This document shows, one piece after another, positions 41,758 to 50,996 of a DNA stretch of 64,000 nucleotides. The notes under the pieces were generated by a model, which saw only the letters and a program-made list of their open reading frames with translations, did not search any database and was not told where the DNA came from. Position 1 is the first letter of the stretch; each line of letters starts with the position of its first letter. The position numbers and the translations under genes are program-made. Origin of the DNA: Cohnella thailandensis (GTDB lineage Bacteria > Bacillota > Bacilli > Paenibacillales > Paenibacillaceae); NCBI RefSeq assembly GCF_014212135.1, contig NZ_JACJVQ010000017.1, forward strand, positions 248,001 through 312,000, written 5' to 3'.

Positions 41758-42543
41758 ATGCCGCATGCTGAAATATACGAACATTTCCATCCCGATGAGA
41801 AAGCGTTCGTAGATCGCGCCTGGGAGTGGGTCGAGCGGGCCGCCGAACTTCATCAAGTTCGGCGAACCGATTTTCTCGACCCGCGCCAGGCGCATATTTT
41901 ATTTACTCTGGCCAATCGGCACCCGGACGCCGCGATCCGCCTCGACGGCGGCTACGAAGCCGCGGAGCGCCGAAGGGCCATCGTGGCGCCGGATTACCGG
42001 CCGGTAGAAGAGGAGCCGATCGGCATTCGGGTGCTGGACATCTCGTCCGAGGATCGCCGCATCAAAGAGCTCGACCACGGGGATTACCTCGGAGCTCTTA
42101 TCGGCTTGGGAATGAAGCGGGACAAGATCGGGGACATCCATCCTCGGGAAGACGGCTGTCACGTGCTGATCGCGGAAGAGATCGGCGATTTTCTGACTTC
42201 GCATCTACGGCAGGTTCACCGAGCCGAAGTCCGCGCTTCGGTCGTCGAACTGGATCGGTTGAAGGTCGTGACTCCCGAACTGGAAGAGATGGCGATCTCG
42301 GTCGCCTCCCTTCGTCTGGACGGCGTGGCAAGCGACGCTTTCCGGTTGAGCCGGGCCAAGATCGTCGATCCCATCCGCGCCGGCCGCTGCCGGGTCAACT
42401 GGAAGCCGGTGGAGGATCCGTCGGCTCCGCTTCGCGAAGGGGATATCGTCTCGATGAAGGGATTCGGCCGCTTCAAGGTTCTCGCCGTCGAAGGACAATC
42501 CAAGAGCGGAAGATTTCGGGTGAGAATAGGGAAATTTGTGTAA
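41758..42543 (+). CDS. ylmH: S4-domain RNA-binding protein YlmH
   Basis: A 261-residue protein. The C-terminal S4 domain (about 185-255) shows SVASLRLDGVASDAFRLSRAKI and EGDIVSMKGFGRFKV; the N-terminal half is the YlmH-specific domain (HFHPDEKAFVDRAWEW, LDGGYEAAERRRA). In B. subtilis and pneumococcus YlmH binds ribosomes and helps rescue stalled translation. ATG 41758 is about ten bases after AAAGGGAA. Confidence 0.94.
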   Translation: MPHAEIYEHFHPDEKAFVDRAWEWVERAAELHQVRRTDFLDPRQAHILFTLANRHPDAAIRLDGGYEAAERRRAIVAPDYRPVEEEPIGIRVLDISSEDRRIKELDHGDYLGALIGLGMKRDKIGDIHPREDGCHVLIAEEIGDFLTSHLRQVHRAEVRASVVELDRLKVVTPELEEMAISVASLRLDGVASDAFRLSRAKIVDPIRAGRCRVNWKPVEDPSAPLREGDIVSMKGFGRFKVLAVEGQSKSGRFRVRIGKFV

Positions 42544-42639
42544 TCAGGTCCGTAGCCGGGAGGAATTTGACATCTTCCGTCGAATTAGTCGATTAAAGCG
42601 AAGGAATACATACGGACATTGAGCACAGGAGGTACGCTA

Positions 42640-43128
42640 ATGCCACTTACTCCATTAGACATTCATAACAAGGAATTCGGCAAGCGTCTGAGAGGATACG
42701 ATGAAGACGAAGTTAATGAATTCCTAGATCAGATCATCAAGGATTACGAGCTGCTTATCCGCGAGAACAAGGAGCTTCAGAACCAGCTCGGCACTCTTCA
42801 AGAGAAGCTGGGGCACTTCGCCAATATCGAAGAGACGCTCAGCAAGACGATCATCGTCGCCCAAGAGGCGGCGGACGAGCTGAAGAACAACGCCAAGAAG
42901 GAAGCCCAGCTGATCGTGAAGGAAGCGGAGAAGAATGCCGATCGAATCATCAACGATTCGCTCGTGAAGTCCCGCAAGATCGCGATGGAAGCCGAGGAGC
43001 TCAAGAAGCAGGCCGCGATCTATCGCGCAAGATTCCGCGCTCTCATCGAGTCGCAGATGGAGCTGCTCAGCCAAGACGGCTGGGAGTCGCTCGAAGGCAG
43101 CGAGCCTCGAATTCGGGAGATCGAATAA
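42640..43128 (+). CDS. divIVA: Cell division/polarity protein DivIVA
   Basis: A 162-residue protein. The N-terminal membrane-curvature domain (LTPLDIHNKEFGKRLRGYDEDEVNEFLDQII) is followed by a long coiled coil (about 35-145). DivIVA marks cell poles and late division sites and places MinCDJ and sporulation factors. ATG 42640 is seven bases after AGGAGG. It closes the conserved block; in relatives ileS comes soon after, but here a 13-kb accessory island intervenes. Confidence 0.97.
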   Translation: MPLTPLDIHNKEFGKRLRGYDEDEVNEFLDQIIKDYELLIRENKELQNQLGTLQEKLGHFANIEETLSKTIIVAQEAADELKNNAKKEAQLIVKEAEKNADRIINDSLVKSRKIAMEAEELKKQAAIYRARFRALIESQMELLSQDGWESLEGSEPRIREIE

Positions 43129-43184
43129 AGCGATCCGTCGCCAAGGACGAGCTTGTCGACATAGACTTACCGCACTACTTTGAT

Positions 43185-43223
43185 AAAGAGCCGCCCGCAG
43201 GCATCGTACCGGGGCGGCTCTTT
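43185..43223 (+). terminator. Terminator after divIVA
   Basis: A twelve-pair perfect stem AAAGAGCCGCCC/GGGCGGCTCTTT (43185-43196, 43212-43223) with A and T runs built into its base; it could work in both directions. Confidence 0.75.
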
Positions 43224-43265
43224 GCCATCTTCAGCCTTGAACGCTTGGGAAAGGATGAATGCCGG

Positions 43266-43427
43266 ATGCAAAGGAAGCGTATGCGAAGTCTTTGGATCAT
43301 TCCGTTCTCGGGCGTTCTGCTGTTGAGCGCGTGCAGCGGCGCGAAGAACGCATCCGATTCGGAAGCAAGTTCTTTAGGCGGCAGTCCGGCCGTGTCGGTC
43401 GTCTTATACGGCATCTGGGGGAACTGA
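43266..43427 (+). CDS. Small lipoprotein (53 residues) ahead of a YesM-type kinase
   Basis: A short frame with basic N-terminus, hydrophobic stretch and lipobox LSAC (Cys about residue 23), then 30 Ser/Gly/Ala-rich residues and an aromatic end (VVLYGIWGN). ATG 43266 is seven bases after AAAGGATGA and the stop is one base before the kinase ATG, so it is very likely translated with it. It may be the remnant of a binding lipoprotein or a small sensor partner. No family recognised. Confidence 0.6.
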   Translation: MQRKRMRSLWIIPFSGVLLLSACSGAKNASDSEASSLGGSPAVSVVLYGIWGN

Positions 43428-43428
43428 C

Positions 43429-45243
43429 ATGAGAATCGGACCGATCGCCGTGCGCCGCATGTTCTCGCAAAATATCCAGTTCCGCCTTACGTGCTACTTC
43501 CTCATTCTGCTTCTTCCGCTCGCGGCCGCCGGCATGTACGCGGTGGAACAGTCCAAAAGCATCCTGTACGACCAGGCGGTCGAACGATCGCAGCTGGCGC
43601 TCTCTTCCACGATGGATAGCTTGGATTTAACACTCCTGAACGTGGAGCAATTGTCGACGATCATCGCCACCGACAAGACGGTCATCGAGCTGCTCGAGAG
43701 CACCGGGGAAAAAACGACTCCGGCATCGATCCTCGGATTCGCGCAAATTCTTAAGCAATTATCCAACATCAAGCTCAGCAATCAGTTCGTTCAGAAAATA
43801 TCGGTCTATCACGAGGCGTCCAATACGATGCTGACGACGGGGTACGGAGCCAGGCAGCCCGACGCGGAGGAGAGGAAGTGGCTGACGGACACGCTGAGTC
43901 GCATCGGCTCGGGCATCCTGTACGAATCGGGCCGCATCGGAACGAGGGGAACCGAATCGGGCGGCCAATCGATCCGGAACGACAGCCTGTCGCTCGTCCG
44001 CTCGATGGATCTATACAATCAGCGCAGGCAGCCCAACGCGCTTATCATCTCGCTCGATCAGTCGGAGCTGCGCGCGACGCTGAAGTCGCTGCTGCCGTCG
44101 GCGAACGCGTACGTGTCGCTGTACGGGCAGGACGGGGGGCTGATCGTCGGCGAAGGCAGCGGCGAGACGGCGCGGGCCGCCGCGCTAGGCGGCTCGAAGC
44201 TGCTCACCGTCACGATCCGCTCCAATTATTCGAACTGGCAGATGACGATCGCGCAGCCGAAGAGCGAGGTGTTTCGGCGGACCGAATCGTTCCAATGGTA
44301 CTTATATTTGATCGCCGGCCTTAGCATTTTGCTGGCGTTTATCATCTCCTGGACGGTGTACAAGGGAATCGCCGCCCCGGTAAAGAAGCTTATGAAGGGG
44401 ATGAAGCTGGTCGGCGCCGGCAAGCTCGACGTGAGAATCGACTACAAGCGGGCGGACGAGCTCGGCTTCCTGACCGAGACCTTCAACCAGATGACGCTTA
44501 ACCAGAAGCGCCTGATCGAGGACCACTACGAGCAGCAGCTGCATTTGGCCCAGACCGAGCTTAAGTTTCTGCAGTCGCAGATCAATCCTCATTTTCTGTA
44601 CAACACGCTCGATTCGATCTACTGGACGTCCAAAAATTACGAGGCGGACGAGATCGGGGAAATGGTGCTGAACCTGTCGAAGTTCTTCCGGCTGAGCCTC
44701 AACAAAGGCAAGGACGTGATCACCGTAAGGGAGAGCATCGAGCATCTGAATTATTACGTGCGCATTCAACAGCTGAAGTCGCTGGACAGCTTCGAGGTCG
44801 AATACCGCATCGAGCCGGACGCGGCGGAGGTGCCGGTGCTGAAGCTGCTGCTTCAACCTCTGGTGGAGAACGCGATCCTGCACGGCTTGGAAGGCTGCAG
44901 CGAAGGCGGAAGGCTCGCGATCGGCGGGCGAGCGGACGGCGAATTCCTGGAGCTGTCGGTCTCCGACAACGGCAAGGGGATGCCTCCGGAGCGGATCGCT
45001 TACGTGCAGTCCGAGCTGAAGGAGCTGCGCCGCCGCCATATCCGGCTGCTGTCGCTCCATTCGGAGGAGACGAACGACCTGTTCGGCCTGCGCAACGTGA
45101 TGACGCGGGTCCGTCTCTGCTACGGCGAAGCTGCCGATCTGACCATCGACAGCCGGGAAGGCGAAGGAACGAAGGCCGTCCTGCGGCTGCCGCTGGCGCG
45201 CTGCCGCGGAGAGATCTCAATCCGGAGAGAGGAGGAAGCGTAG
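43429..45243 (+). CDS. YesM-type membrane sensor histidine kinase
   Basis: A 604-residue kinase. Two membrane helices (about 18-38 and 290-312) enclose an extracytoplasmic sensor domain; a HAMP segment follows (KGIAAPVKKLMKGMK), then the His_kinase domain with H388 in NPHFLYN and a HATPase domain (VENAILHG, DNGKGMPP, FGLRNVMTRV). YesM kinases pair with YesN AraC-type regulators to control sugar transporters, often responding to a binding lipoprotein. The regulator gene starts right after its stop. Confidence 0.94.
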   Translation: MRIGPIAVRRMFSQNIQFRLTCYFLILLLPLAAAGMYAVEQSKSILYDQAVERSQLALSSTMDSLDLTLLNVEQLSTIIATDKTVIELLESTGEKTTPASILGFAQILKQLSNIKLSNQFVQKISVYHEASNTMLTTGYGARQPDAEERKWLTDTLSRIGSGILYESGRIGTRGTESGGQSIRNDSLSLVRSMDLYNQRRQPNALIISLDQSELRATLKSLLPSANAYVSLYGQDGGLIVGEGSGETARAAALGGSKLLTVTIRSNYSNWQMTIAQPKSEVFRRTESFQWYLYLIAGLSILLAFIISWTVYKGIAAPVKKLMKGMKLVGAGKLDVRIDYKRADELGFLTETFNQMTLNQKRLIEDHYEQQLHLAQTELKFLQSQINPHFLYNTLDSIYWTSKNYEADEIGEMVLNLSKFFRLSLNKGKDVITVRESIEHLNYYVRIQQLKSLDSFEVEYRIEPDAAEVPVLKLLLQPLVENAILHGLEGCSEGGRLAIGGRADGEFLELSVSDNGKGMPPERIAYVQSELKELRRRHIRLLSLHSEETNDLFGLRNVMTRVRLCYGEAADLTIDSREGEGTKAVLRLPLARCRGEISIRREEEA

Positions 45244-46890
45244 ATGAATCTGATGATCGTGGAGGACGAAGCCCGGCTGCGGCAGTCGCTCGCCGGAGGC
45301 ATTCCGTGGGAGGAGCACGGCATCGAGGTCGTGGCGCTGGCGGCGAACGGGAACGAGGCGCTGCGGCTGTTCGAGCAGAAGAAGCCGGACATTATCCTGC
45401 TCGACGTTCAGATGCCGGAGATGGACGGATTGACGCTCGCCCGATTGATGAAGGAGAAGGATGCCTTCCTGAAAACGATTATTCTAAGCGGGCACGACAA
45501 CTTCTCGTACGCGCAGCAGGCGATGGAAGCGGGGGTGACGCAGTACTTGCTGAAGCCAGCCGGAGAGCGCGACATCCTGGAAGCGGTTCTCGTAGCGGGA
45601 CGGCAGCTTCGCGAGCAGTTGGACCGCCGCTACAACGAGGAGCTGTTGCGGCAGAAGTGGAACGATCATCTTCCCCAGCTTCAGACGGCCTTCCTCGAGC
45701 GGCTGCTGCGCGGCGCGTTTCCTCCCGGAGAAGCCTCGCGCCTAGGCGCCGAGTATGGCATCAGGCTCCCGGAGGACGCGCGGTACGCGGTCGCCGTCGT
45801 CGACGCGGAGCCGGCGCCGGCGCCGACGCCGACGGGCTCCGATACCGACGACAACCTTGACCCGCGGCGCGTTCGCTCGTCCGATCTCGCGCGTATGCGC
45901 TTCTCCGTCTACCTGATGGCGCAGACGCTGCTGGCCGAGGAGGATTGCTGGCTTTGCCTGGAAGGGCAAGGCTATCTGGCGGCGATCTTCGCCCTCCCCT
46001 CGGATAAGGATGCGAAGCAGGCGCTGCTCGGGCCTCAGGCGCTGGTCGATAAGCTGCTCATCCGGGCGCGGGAGGGGCTCGGCATCGTCTGCAGCGCGGG
46101 GATCGGCGGCTCCGCCGGAACGCTGAGCGAGCTTAACCGGCTGTACGCCGAAGCCTGCCTCGCCCTGCAGGACCGCATCGTGTACGGGCCGGGCATCGCC
46201 ATCCCGTACCGGGAGCCGGAGGCGCCCGGTGCGCCCGCTGCCGCTTCCCCTCCGATAGGCGGGGAGCAGGAGAAGGCGCTCGAGATCGCGCTCGAGCTGG
46301 GAGATGCCGAAGCGGCGAGCCGCGCGCTGGACGAGATGTGGAGAAGCGGCCTGGCGGAGGCCGACACGGCCGACGAAGTGATGGAAGGCTTTCTCCGCAT
46401 CGGCATCCTGCTTGTCCGCTTCGTGCAGAAGCAGGGGCTGTCGGTGAAGGAAGTGCTGAGGGAGCACCTCGGCACGTTCCTGAATCCCCAGCAATTGACG
46501 AGCCGCGAGCAGCTTCGCGCCTGGCTGGAGAGCGGCGCGTCCGAAATCGCAGCCTATCAGGCCCGTCGCCGCAAGTCGAGTCGCCATCAGTTCGTCGAAA
46601 CGCTGATCGCCATCGCCCAGGAGGAGATCGACCAGGACGTCACGCTCCATACGGCCGCGGAACGGCTGTACGTGAACCCTTCTTATTTGAGCCGCTTGTT
46701 CAAGCAAGAGATGGGGCAGACGTTCTCGGCGTACGTGCTCGAGCAGAAGATGGAGAAGGCCAAAGCCGCGTTGTCCGACGGAGCCAAGGTGTACGACGCC
46801 GCGAGAATGGTCGGTTACCGCGACGTCAGTTATTTCACGAAGGTATTCCGCAAATACTGGGGCGTCACGCCGGGCGGAATGAAGCAGTAA
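45244..46890 (+). CDS. YesN-type response regulator with AraC DNA-binding domain
   Basis: A 548-residue regulator. The receiver domain (1-120) has the phospho-acceptor D54 (LLDVQMPEMDG) and K in LLKPAGE; a long middle part carries the insert seen in YesN proteins; the C-terminal AraC domain (about 450-545) shows two helix-turn-helix units (AAERLYVNPSYLSRLFKQE and AARMVGYRDVSYFTKVFRKYWGVTP). ATG 45244 follows the kinase TAG with no gap, using GAGGAGGAA. It presumably activates the ABC genes downstream. Confidence 0.94.
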   Translation: MNLMIVEDEARLRQSLAGGIPWEEHGIEVVALAANGNEALRLFEQKKPDIILLDVQMPEMDGLTLARLMKEKDAFLKTIILSGHDNFSYAQQAMEAGVTQYLLKPAGERDILEAVLVAGRQLREQLDRRYNEELLRQKWNDHLPQLQTAFLERLLRGAFPPGEASRLGAEYGIRLPEDARYAVAVVDAEPAPAPTPTGSDTDDNLDPRRVRSSDLARMRFSVYLMAQTLLAEEDCWLCLEGQGYLAAIFALPSDKDAKQALLGPQALVDKLLIRAREGLGIVCSAGIGGSAGTLSELNRLYAEACLALQDRIVYGPGIAIPYREPEAPGAPAAASPPIGGEQEKALEIALELGDAEAASRALDEMWRSGLAEADTADEVMEGFLRIGILLVRFVQKQGLSVKEVLREHLGTFLNPQQLTSREQLRAWLESGASEIAAYQARRRKSSRHQFVETLIAIAQEEIDQDVTLHTAAERLYVNPSYLSRLFKQEMGQTFSAYVLEQKMEKAKAALSDGAKVYDAARMVGYRDVSYFTKVFRKYWGVTPGGMKQ

Positions 46891-46915
46891 ACGGAACAAG
46901 GATGGACAGAGCTCG

Positions 46916-46950
46916 GCCCGGGACCGCGAATGATGCGGTTCCGGGCTATT
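46916..46950 (+). terminator. Terminator-like hairpin after the regulator gene
   Basis: GCCCGGGACCGC (46916-46927) pairs with GCGGTTCCGGGC (46935-46946) with one G-U pair. The T tract is short (TATTTGGGTTT), so termination may be partial. Confidence 0.6.
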
Positions 46951-47053
46951 TGGGTTTCGGGGGCTCCCGGAGCCGACCGCCCCCGCTTTCGGCCATGGCC
47001 CATGCATTCCAACATCAAATTACCAAAAACGGTCATGAGCCTCCTCTACTAAG

Positions 47054-47065
47054 CAAGCGCTTGCG
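47054..47065. promoter_or_regulatory. Perfect 12-base palindrome, LacI/CcpA-type operator candidate
   Basis: GCAAGCGCTTGC is fully symmetric, centred on CG, and fits the inner pattern GNAANCGNTNNC of catabolite-responsive and LacI-family operators; the outer cre bases do not match. It lies 54 bases before the permease operon, near a weak -10 (TACACT, 47071). Confidence 0.5.
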
Positions 47066-47119
47066 CCTCTACACTTAAGCTACGGCAACGATCACAAATC
47101 AGCCAGAGGAGGGAGAAGC

Positions 47120-48070
47120 ATGACGGACGGAAACCCGAACGCGGCTATCGCGCCGCGGCCGAACCGACGATCGGTCTGGAATAAAATCCGCGCCGACCGG
47201 GAGCTCTATTTGCTCCTCCTGCCGGGGTTAGCCGCGCTGCTGCTGTTCAAGTACACGCCGATGTACGGCATTCTGATCGCCTTCAAGGATTACAACATTT
47301 TCGACGGGATGGGGGGCAGCCCCTGGGTCGGAATGGACAACTTCCGCAAGCTGTTCGAGTCCGAGGACTTCCTGCTCGTGCTCCGCAACACGATCGAAAT
47401 CAGCCTTCTTAAGCTCGTTTTCCTTTTTCCGCTGCCGATTATCGCCGCCATCCTGCTTAACGAATTAAGGCTGATGGCCTTCCGAAGAACGGTCCAGACG
47501 GTCATCTACCTTCCCCATTTTCTATCCTGGATCATCATCAGCGGCCTGTTCATCGACCTCCTGTCGATCAACGGGGGACTGGTGAACAAGCTGCTGGGCC
47601 AGTTCGGCATCGAGCCGATTCCCTTCTTCCTAAGCAACGATTACTTCCGCGGCGTGCTCGTCACGACGGCCGGCTGGAAGGAGACGGGCTGGAGCACGAT
47701 CGTCTATCTCGCCGCTTTCTCCACCATCGACCCCGGCTTGTACGAAGCGGCGCGCATGGACGGGGCCGGGCGCTGGAAGCAGATCCGGCACATCACGCTG
47801 CCGGGCATCTCCCCGATCATCGTGCTGATGCTGATTCTGAGGCTGGGCAGCCTGTTTACCGCCGACACGGAGCAGATCCTGGCCATGTACAACTCCACCG
47901 TCTACAAGTCTTCGGACATCATCGGCACCTACGTGTACCGGATGGGTCTGGGCAAGCAGGAGTACAGCTTCACGACGGCCGTCGGCCTGTTCGAATCCGT
48001 CATCGGGTTCATCCTGATCGTTTCGGGCAACTACTTGAGCCGCAAATATTTGCGCCGGGGCATCTGGTGA
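47120..48070 (+). CDS. ABC transporter permease, LplB family
   Basis: A 316-residue inner-membrane protein with six predicted helices. The EAA loop that docks with the ATPase is EAARMDGAGRWKQIRHITLPG (about residues 210-230). N-terminal RADRELYLLLLPGLAALLLFKYTPMYG is typical of LplB permeases for oligosaccharides. ATG 47120 follows GGAGGGAGAAGC. No ATPase gene is present; such importers share MsmX-type ATPases encoded elsewhere. Confidence 0.93.
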   Translation: MTDGNPNAAIAPRPNRRSVWNKIRADRELYLLLLPGLAALLLFKYTPMYGILIAFKDYNIFDGMGGSPWVGMDNFRKLFESEDFLLVLRNTIEISLLKLVFLFPLPIIAAILLNELRLMAFRRTVQTVIYLPHFLSWIIISGLFIDLLSINGGLVNKLLGQFGIEPIPFFLSNDYFRGVLVTTAGWKETGWSTIVYLAAFSTIDPGLYEAARMDGAGRWKQIRHITLPGISPIIVLMLILRLGSLFTADTEQILAMYNSTVYKSSDIIGTYVYRMGLGKQEYSFTTAVGLFESVIGFILIVSGNYLSRKYLRRGIW

Positions 48071-48088
48071 GGAAGGGGGCGATCCGGG

Positions 48089-49024
48089 ATGAATAGCTTG
48101 ACGACTCAAACGCCGGTACCCCCGAGAAGGAAGCGCCGGAGCAAAGGCATTCGCCGTTCGTGGCCGGAAAAGCTGTTCGATGTTTGCAACTACGCGCTGT
48201 TCGCGCTGATCGGATTGTCGACGCTGCTTCCGTTCGTCAATCTGCTTGCCAAGTCGCTCAGCAGCGAGGAGGCGGTGTTCGCCGGACGGGTCGGCTTGCT
48301 TCCGATCGATCTGCAATTCGGTACCTACCGCTACGTGCTGGAGGACGAAGCGTTCATGGGAGCGCTGCGGGTCTCGGTGCTGCTGACCGTTCTGGGGACG
48401 GCTTGCAGCCTGCTGGTGACGACGCTGACCGCCTATCCGCTGTCCAAGCCTCGTCTCGTCGGCCGCAAGTGGCTGCTGCTGCTCTTCATTTTCACGATGC
48501 TGTTCGGCGGCGGCTTGATTCCGACGTATCTGCTCATGCACAATCTACACCTCGTCAATACGCTATCCGTGCTGTTCCTGCCTTCGATGGTCAACGTTTT
48601 CAACATGCTGGTGATCAAAAATTACTTCGAGGGGCTTCCCGACAGCCTGGAGGAATCGGCCAAGCTGGACGGAGCCGGTCATATCCGGATCCTGCTGTTC
48701 ATCTACCTGCCGCTGTCGCTTCCGGTGCTGGCGACCATCGCGCTGTTCTTCGCGGTCGCCTTCTGGAACGATTACTTCAACGCGATGATCTACATCTCCA
48801 ATCCGAGCTTGAAGCCGCTTCAGCTGTTCCTGAAGGAGCTTCTGGTCTCCTCCAGCGACTTCCTCCGCAACGCGACCATGAACCCCGATCAGGCGCTGAA
48901 CACGGCTCCGCAGTCGATCCAGGCGGCTTCGATCATTCTCGCGACCGTTCCGATCCTGGTGGTGTATCCGTTCCTGCAAAAATATTTCGTCAAAGGCGTG
49001 CTCGTCGGGTCGGTTAAAGAATAG
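48089..49024 (+). CDS. ABC transporter permease, LplC/YtcP family
   Basis: A 311-residue permease with six helices; the EAA loop is EESAKLDGAGHIRILLFIYLPL (about 188-209). It pairs with the LplB-type permease 18 bases upstream. The C-terminal TAPQSIQAASIILATVPILVVYPFLQKYFVKGVLVGSVKE is the standard end of this family. Confidence 0.93.
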   Translation: MNSLTTQTPVPPRRKRRSKGIRRSWPEKLFDVCNYALFALIGLSTLLPFVNLLAKSLSSEEAVFAGRVGLLPIDLQFGTYRYVLEDEAFMGALRVSVLLTVLGTACSLLVTTLTAYPLSKPRLVGRKWLLLLFIFTMLFGGGLIPTYLLMHNLHLVNTLSVLFLPSMVNVFNMLVIKNYFEGLPDSLEESAKLDGAGHIRILLFIYLPLSLPVLATIALFFAVAFWNDYFNAMIYISNPSLKPLQLFLKELLVSSSDFLRNATMNPDQALNTAPQSIQAASIILATVPILVVYPFLQKYFVKGVLVGSVKE

Positions 49025-49149
49025 GGGGGTGTTCGGAAAATGTTCCGTTGACGATATTGGGAGGTGATGCGGGCGCAAACGGCAAGGCGATCCGGCAACA
49101 GGGCTAGTCGCGACAGGCGGTCCAATCCATGAAAACGGAGGTTATAAGC

Positions 49150-50625
49150 ATGTTTAGAAAAATAGCGGCACTTTCTTTGGCAGGCGCATTGACTCTCTCG
49201 CTGGCGGCCTGCGGCGGCAATTCCGGGAACGAGTCGGGCTCGGATTCCGATAAGCCCGAGCTGAAGATGCTCATGCAATACGGCCGCTTCGAGCCGAACG
49301 ACGATTACGCGGCGAAGGCGATCTCGCGGCTGACCGGCTACCCGGTCAAGTACGACATGCTGCCCGCCGAGGAAGCGGACCAGAAGCTTAACCTGCTTGT
49401 CGCCAACAAGGAGCCTTACGACCTGATGAAGCTCAGCGCCCCGCAATTCTACAGCCTGGCCAGCTCCGGGGCGCTCGAGCCGCTCGACGATCTGCTCGGC
49501 AAGGTCGGCCCCAACATCAAGAAGTCGATCCAAGACGCCTCGTGGGAAAGCGCCAAGATGGACGGCCATATCTACGGCATCCCCGAGACGGGATCGGGAA
49601 TCGCGGTCAGCGAGGAGCTGGCCGTGCGGCAGGACTGGCTGGACGAATTGAACCTTCAGATGCCGACCAATCCCGACGAGCTGTACACGGTTCTCAAAAC
49701 GATCAAGGAGAAGAAAAACGTCATTCCATTGACCGCGAGCAAGGACGCGGTGAGCTCGCTGCTCGGCGACATCGCGGCGGCGTTCGGCGTGACGACCGAC
49801 TGGGTCGACCAGAACGGAACTCTCGTCCATCAAGTCGAGACGCCTCAGATGAAGGAATATTTGGCCTATATGAATAAGCTGTATACGGAAGGGCTGTTGG
49901 ATGCGGAGCTGCCTCTGAACACGTCCTCGAAAATGATGGAGAAGTTCGCCAACGGGCAAGCGGCGATGTTCAAGATCGCCTGGTACAACGCGCCGAGCGC
50001 GATCAACTCGCTCGCAAAGAACGATCCGAACGCGAAGGTGTCGCTCGTGCCGTTCCTGAAGGGCGAGGGCGGCAAAGCGACCGTCTTCGCGGCCAGCGGG
50101 ACCACTTGGTACGCGGTCGTCCCGAAATACTCGAAGCATAAGGAAGACGCCGTGAAGCTGCTCGACGCCAAGCTGTCGCCGGATATTTTCAAGGAGCTGG
50201 CGATCGGCCAGGAGGGCGTTCACCACGAGGTGAAGGACGGCAAGTATTATCCGATTCTGCCGAAGTTCAACGACGACTTGAACAACGCCAGCTCCTACAT
50301 GACCGGCGTCGACGAAACCAACTACCCGACGTATTGGCAGGCGCGCGTGCGCAAGGACCCGACGCTGCAATCGTACTTCGAGCAGATGCAGGCGAACGCC
50401 GAGGGCTTGATCGTGACCGATCCGATCGCGCTCGCGCCGCCGATCCCTCAGGTCGCCGAGAACAAGCTGAACCTGCTGCAGCTTCAGCTGGACGAGATGC
50501 TGAACTTCATTACCGGAACGGAGCCTCTGTCCGCCTACGACAGCTTCGTGGCCAAGTGGAAGGAGCAAGGCGGCGCGGAGATGACCGAAGGAACGAACGA
50601 GTGGTATAAGAATTCCAAATCCTAA
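49150..50625 (+). CDS. ABC transporter solute-binding lipoprotein, LplA type
   Basis: A 491-residue lipoprotein with signal peptide and lipobox LAAC (C20 or so, ALTLSLAACGG). The body has the family-1 layout of large oligosaccharide-binding proteins (YGIPETGSGIAV, NGQAAMFKIAWYNAP). ATG 49150 is eight bases after GGAGG; ATG 49129 precedes it. A 125-base gap separates it from the permease. It would deliver a carbohydrate to the LplB/LplC pair; the ligand is unknown. Confidence 0.92.
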   Translation: MFRKIAALSLAGALTLSLAACGGNSGNESGSDSDKPELKMLMQYGRFEPNDDYAAKAISRLTGYPVKYDMLPAEEADQKLNLLVANKEPYDLMKLSAPQFYSLASSGALEPLDDLLGKVGPNIKKSIQDASWESAKMDGHIYGIPETGSGIAVSEELAVRQDWLDELNLQMPTNPDELYTVLKTIKEKKNVIPLTASKDAVSSLLGDIAAAFGVTTDWVDQNGTLVHQVETPQMKEYLAYMNKLYTEGLLDAELPLNTSSKMMEKFANGQAAMFKIAWYNAPSAINSLAKNDPNAKVSLVPFLKGEGGKATVFAASGTTWYAVVPKYSKHKEDAVKLLDAKLSPDIFKELAIGQEGVHHEVKDGKYYPILPKFNDDLNNASSYMTGVDETNYPTYWQARVRKDPTLQSYFEQMQANAEGLIVTDPIALAPPIPQVAENKLNLLQLQLDEMLNFITGTEPLSAYDSFVAKWKEQGGAEMTEGTNEWYKNSKS

Positions 50626-50683
50626 ATAGAAAACGGGCGAGGTAGACGAGATAGGCGAGAGTATAAAAGGGACAGGAGCGAGG

Positions 50684-50724
50684 CCGCCCCCGAACGAGGA
50701 ATAACGTTCGGGGGCGGTTTTGTT
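50684..50724 (+). terminator. Rho-independent terminator of the ABC operon
   Basis: A thirteen-pair perfect stem CCGCCCCCGAACG/CGTTCGGGGGCGG (50684-50696, 50705-50717) with TTTTGTT. The following 138 bases (50725-50862) hold a small AACGGAA/TTCCGTT hairpin and nothing else that I recognise. Confidence 0.95.
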
Positions 50725-50862
50725 CGCTAATGGGTACAGGCAACTCTGTCCATTGACTCGCCCGCGGCTATTCCGCCTCTCCCCTACGCTCAGGTTACTT
50801 TTTCGCGCTTGCCCTGGGGCCACGTATCGCGGATTTTTAACGGAAATGGATTCCGTTAGCAA

Positions 50863-50900
50863 ACCAAAAACCCAGCATCCTCGACTAGAGGCGCTGGGTT
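50863..50900 (-). terminator. Terminator of the reverse-strand operon
   Basis: Read on the minus strand, AACCCAGC and GCTGGGTT close a hairpin with an inner CCTC/GAGG stem and end in TTTTTGG. It faces the plus-strand terminator at 50684. Confidence 0.85.
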
Positions 50901-50996
50901 ATTTGATACTCCGAGCCCCTTTGCAGGAGCTGGAGCGCGCTGGAGTTGGGCTAGAGTGGTGCTAGAGGAAGGGCGATTACCTGTATTCGGAACGGA

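Noticed and set aside
47054..47065. Classic CcpA cre site
   Set aside because: The inner core fits but four of the outer consensus positions do not, so only a general LacI-type operator is proposed.
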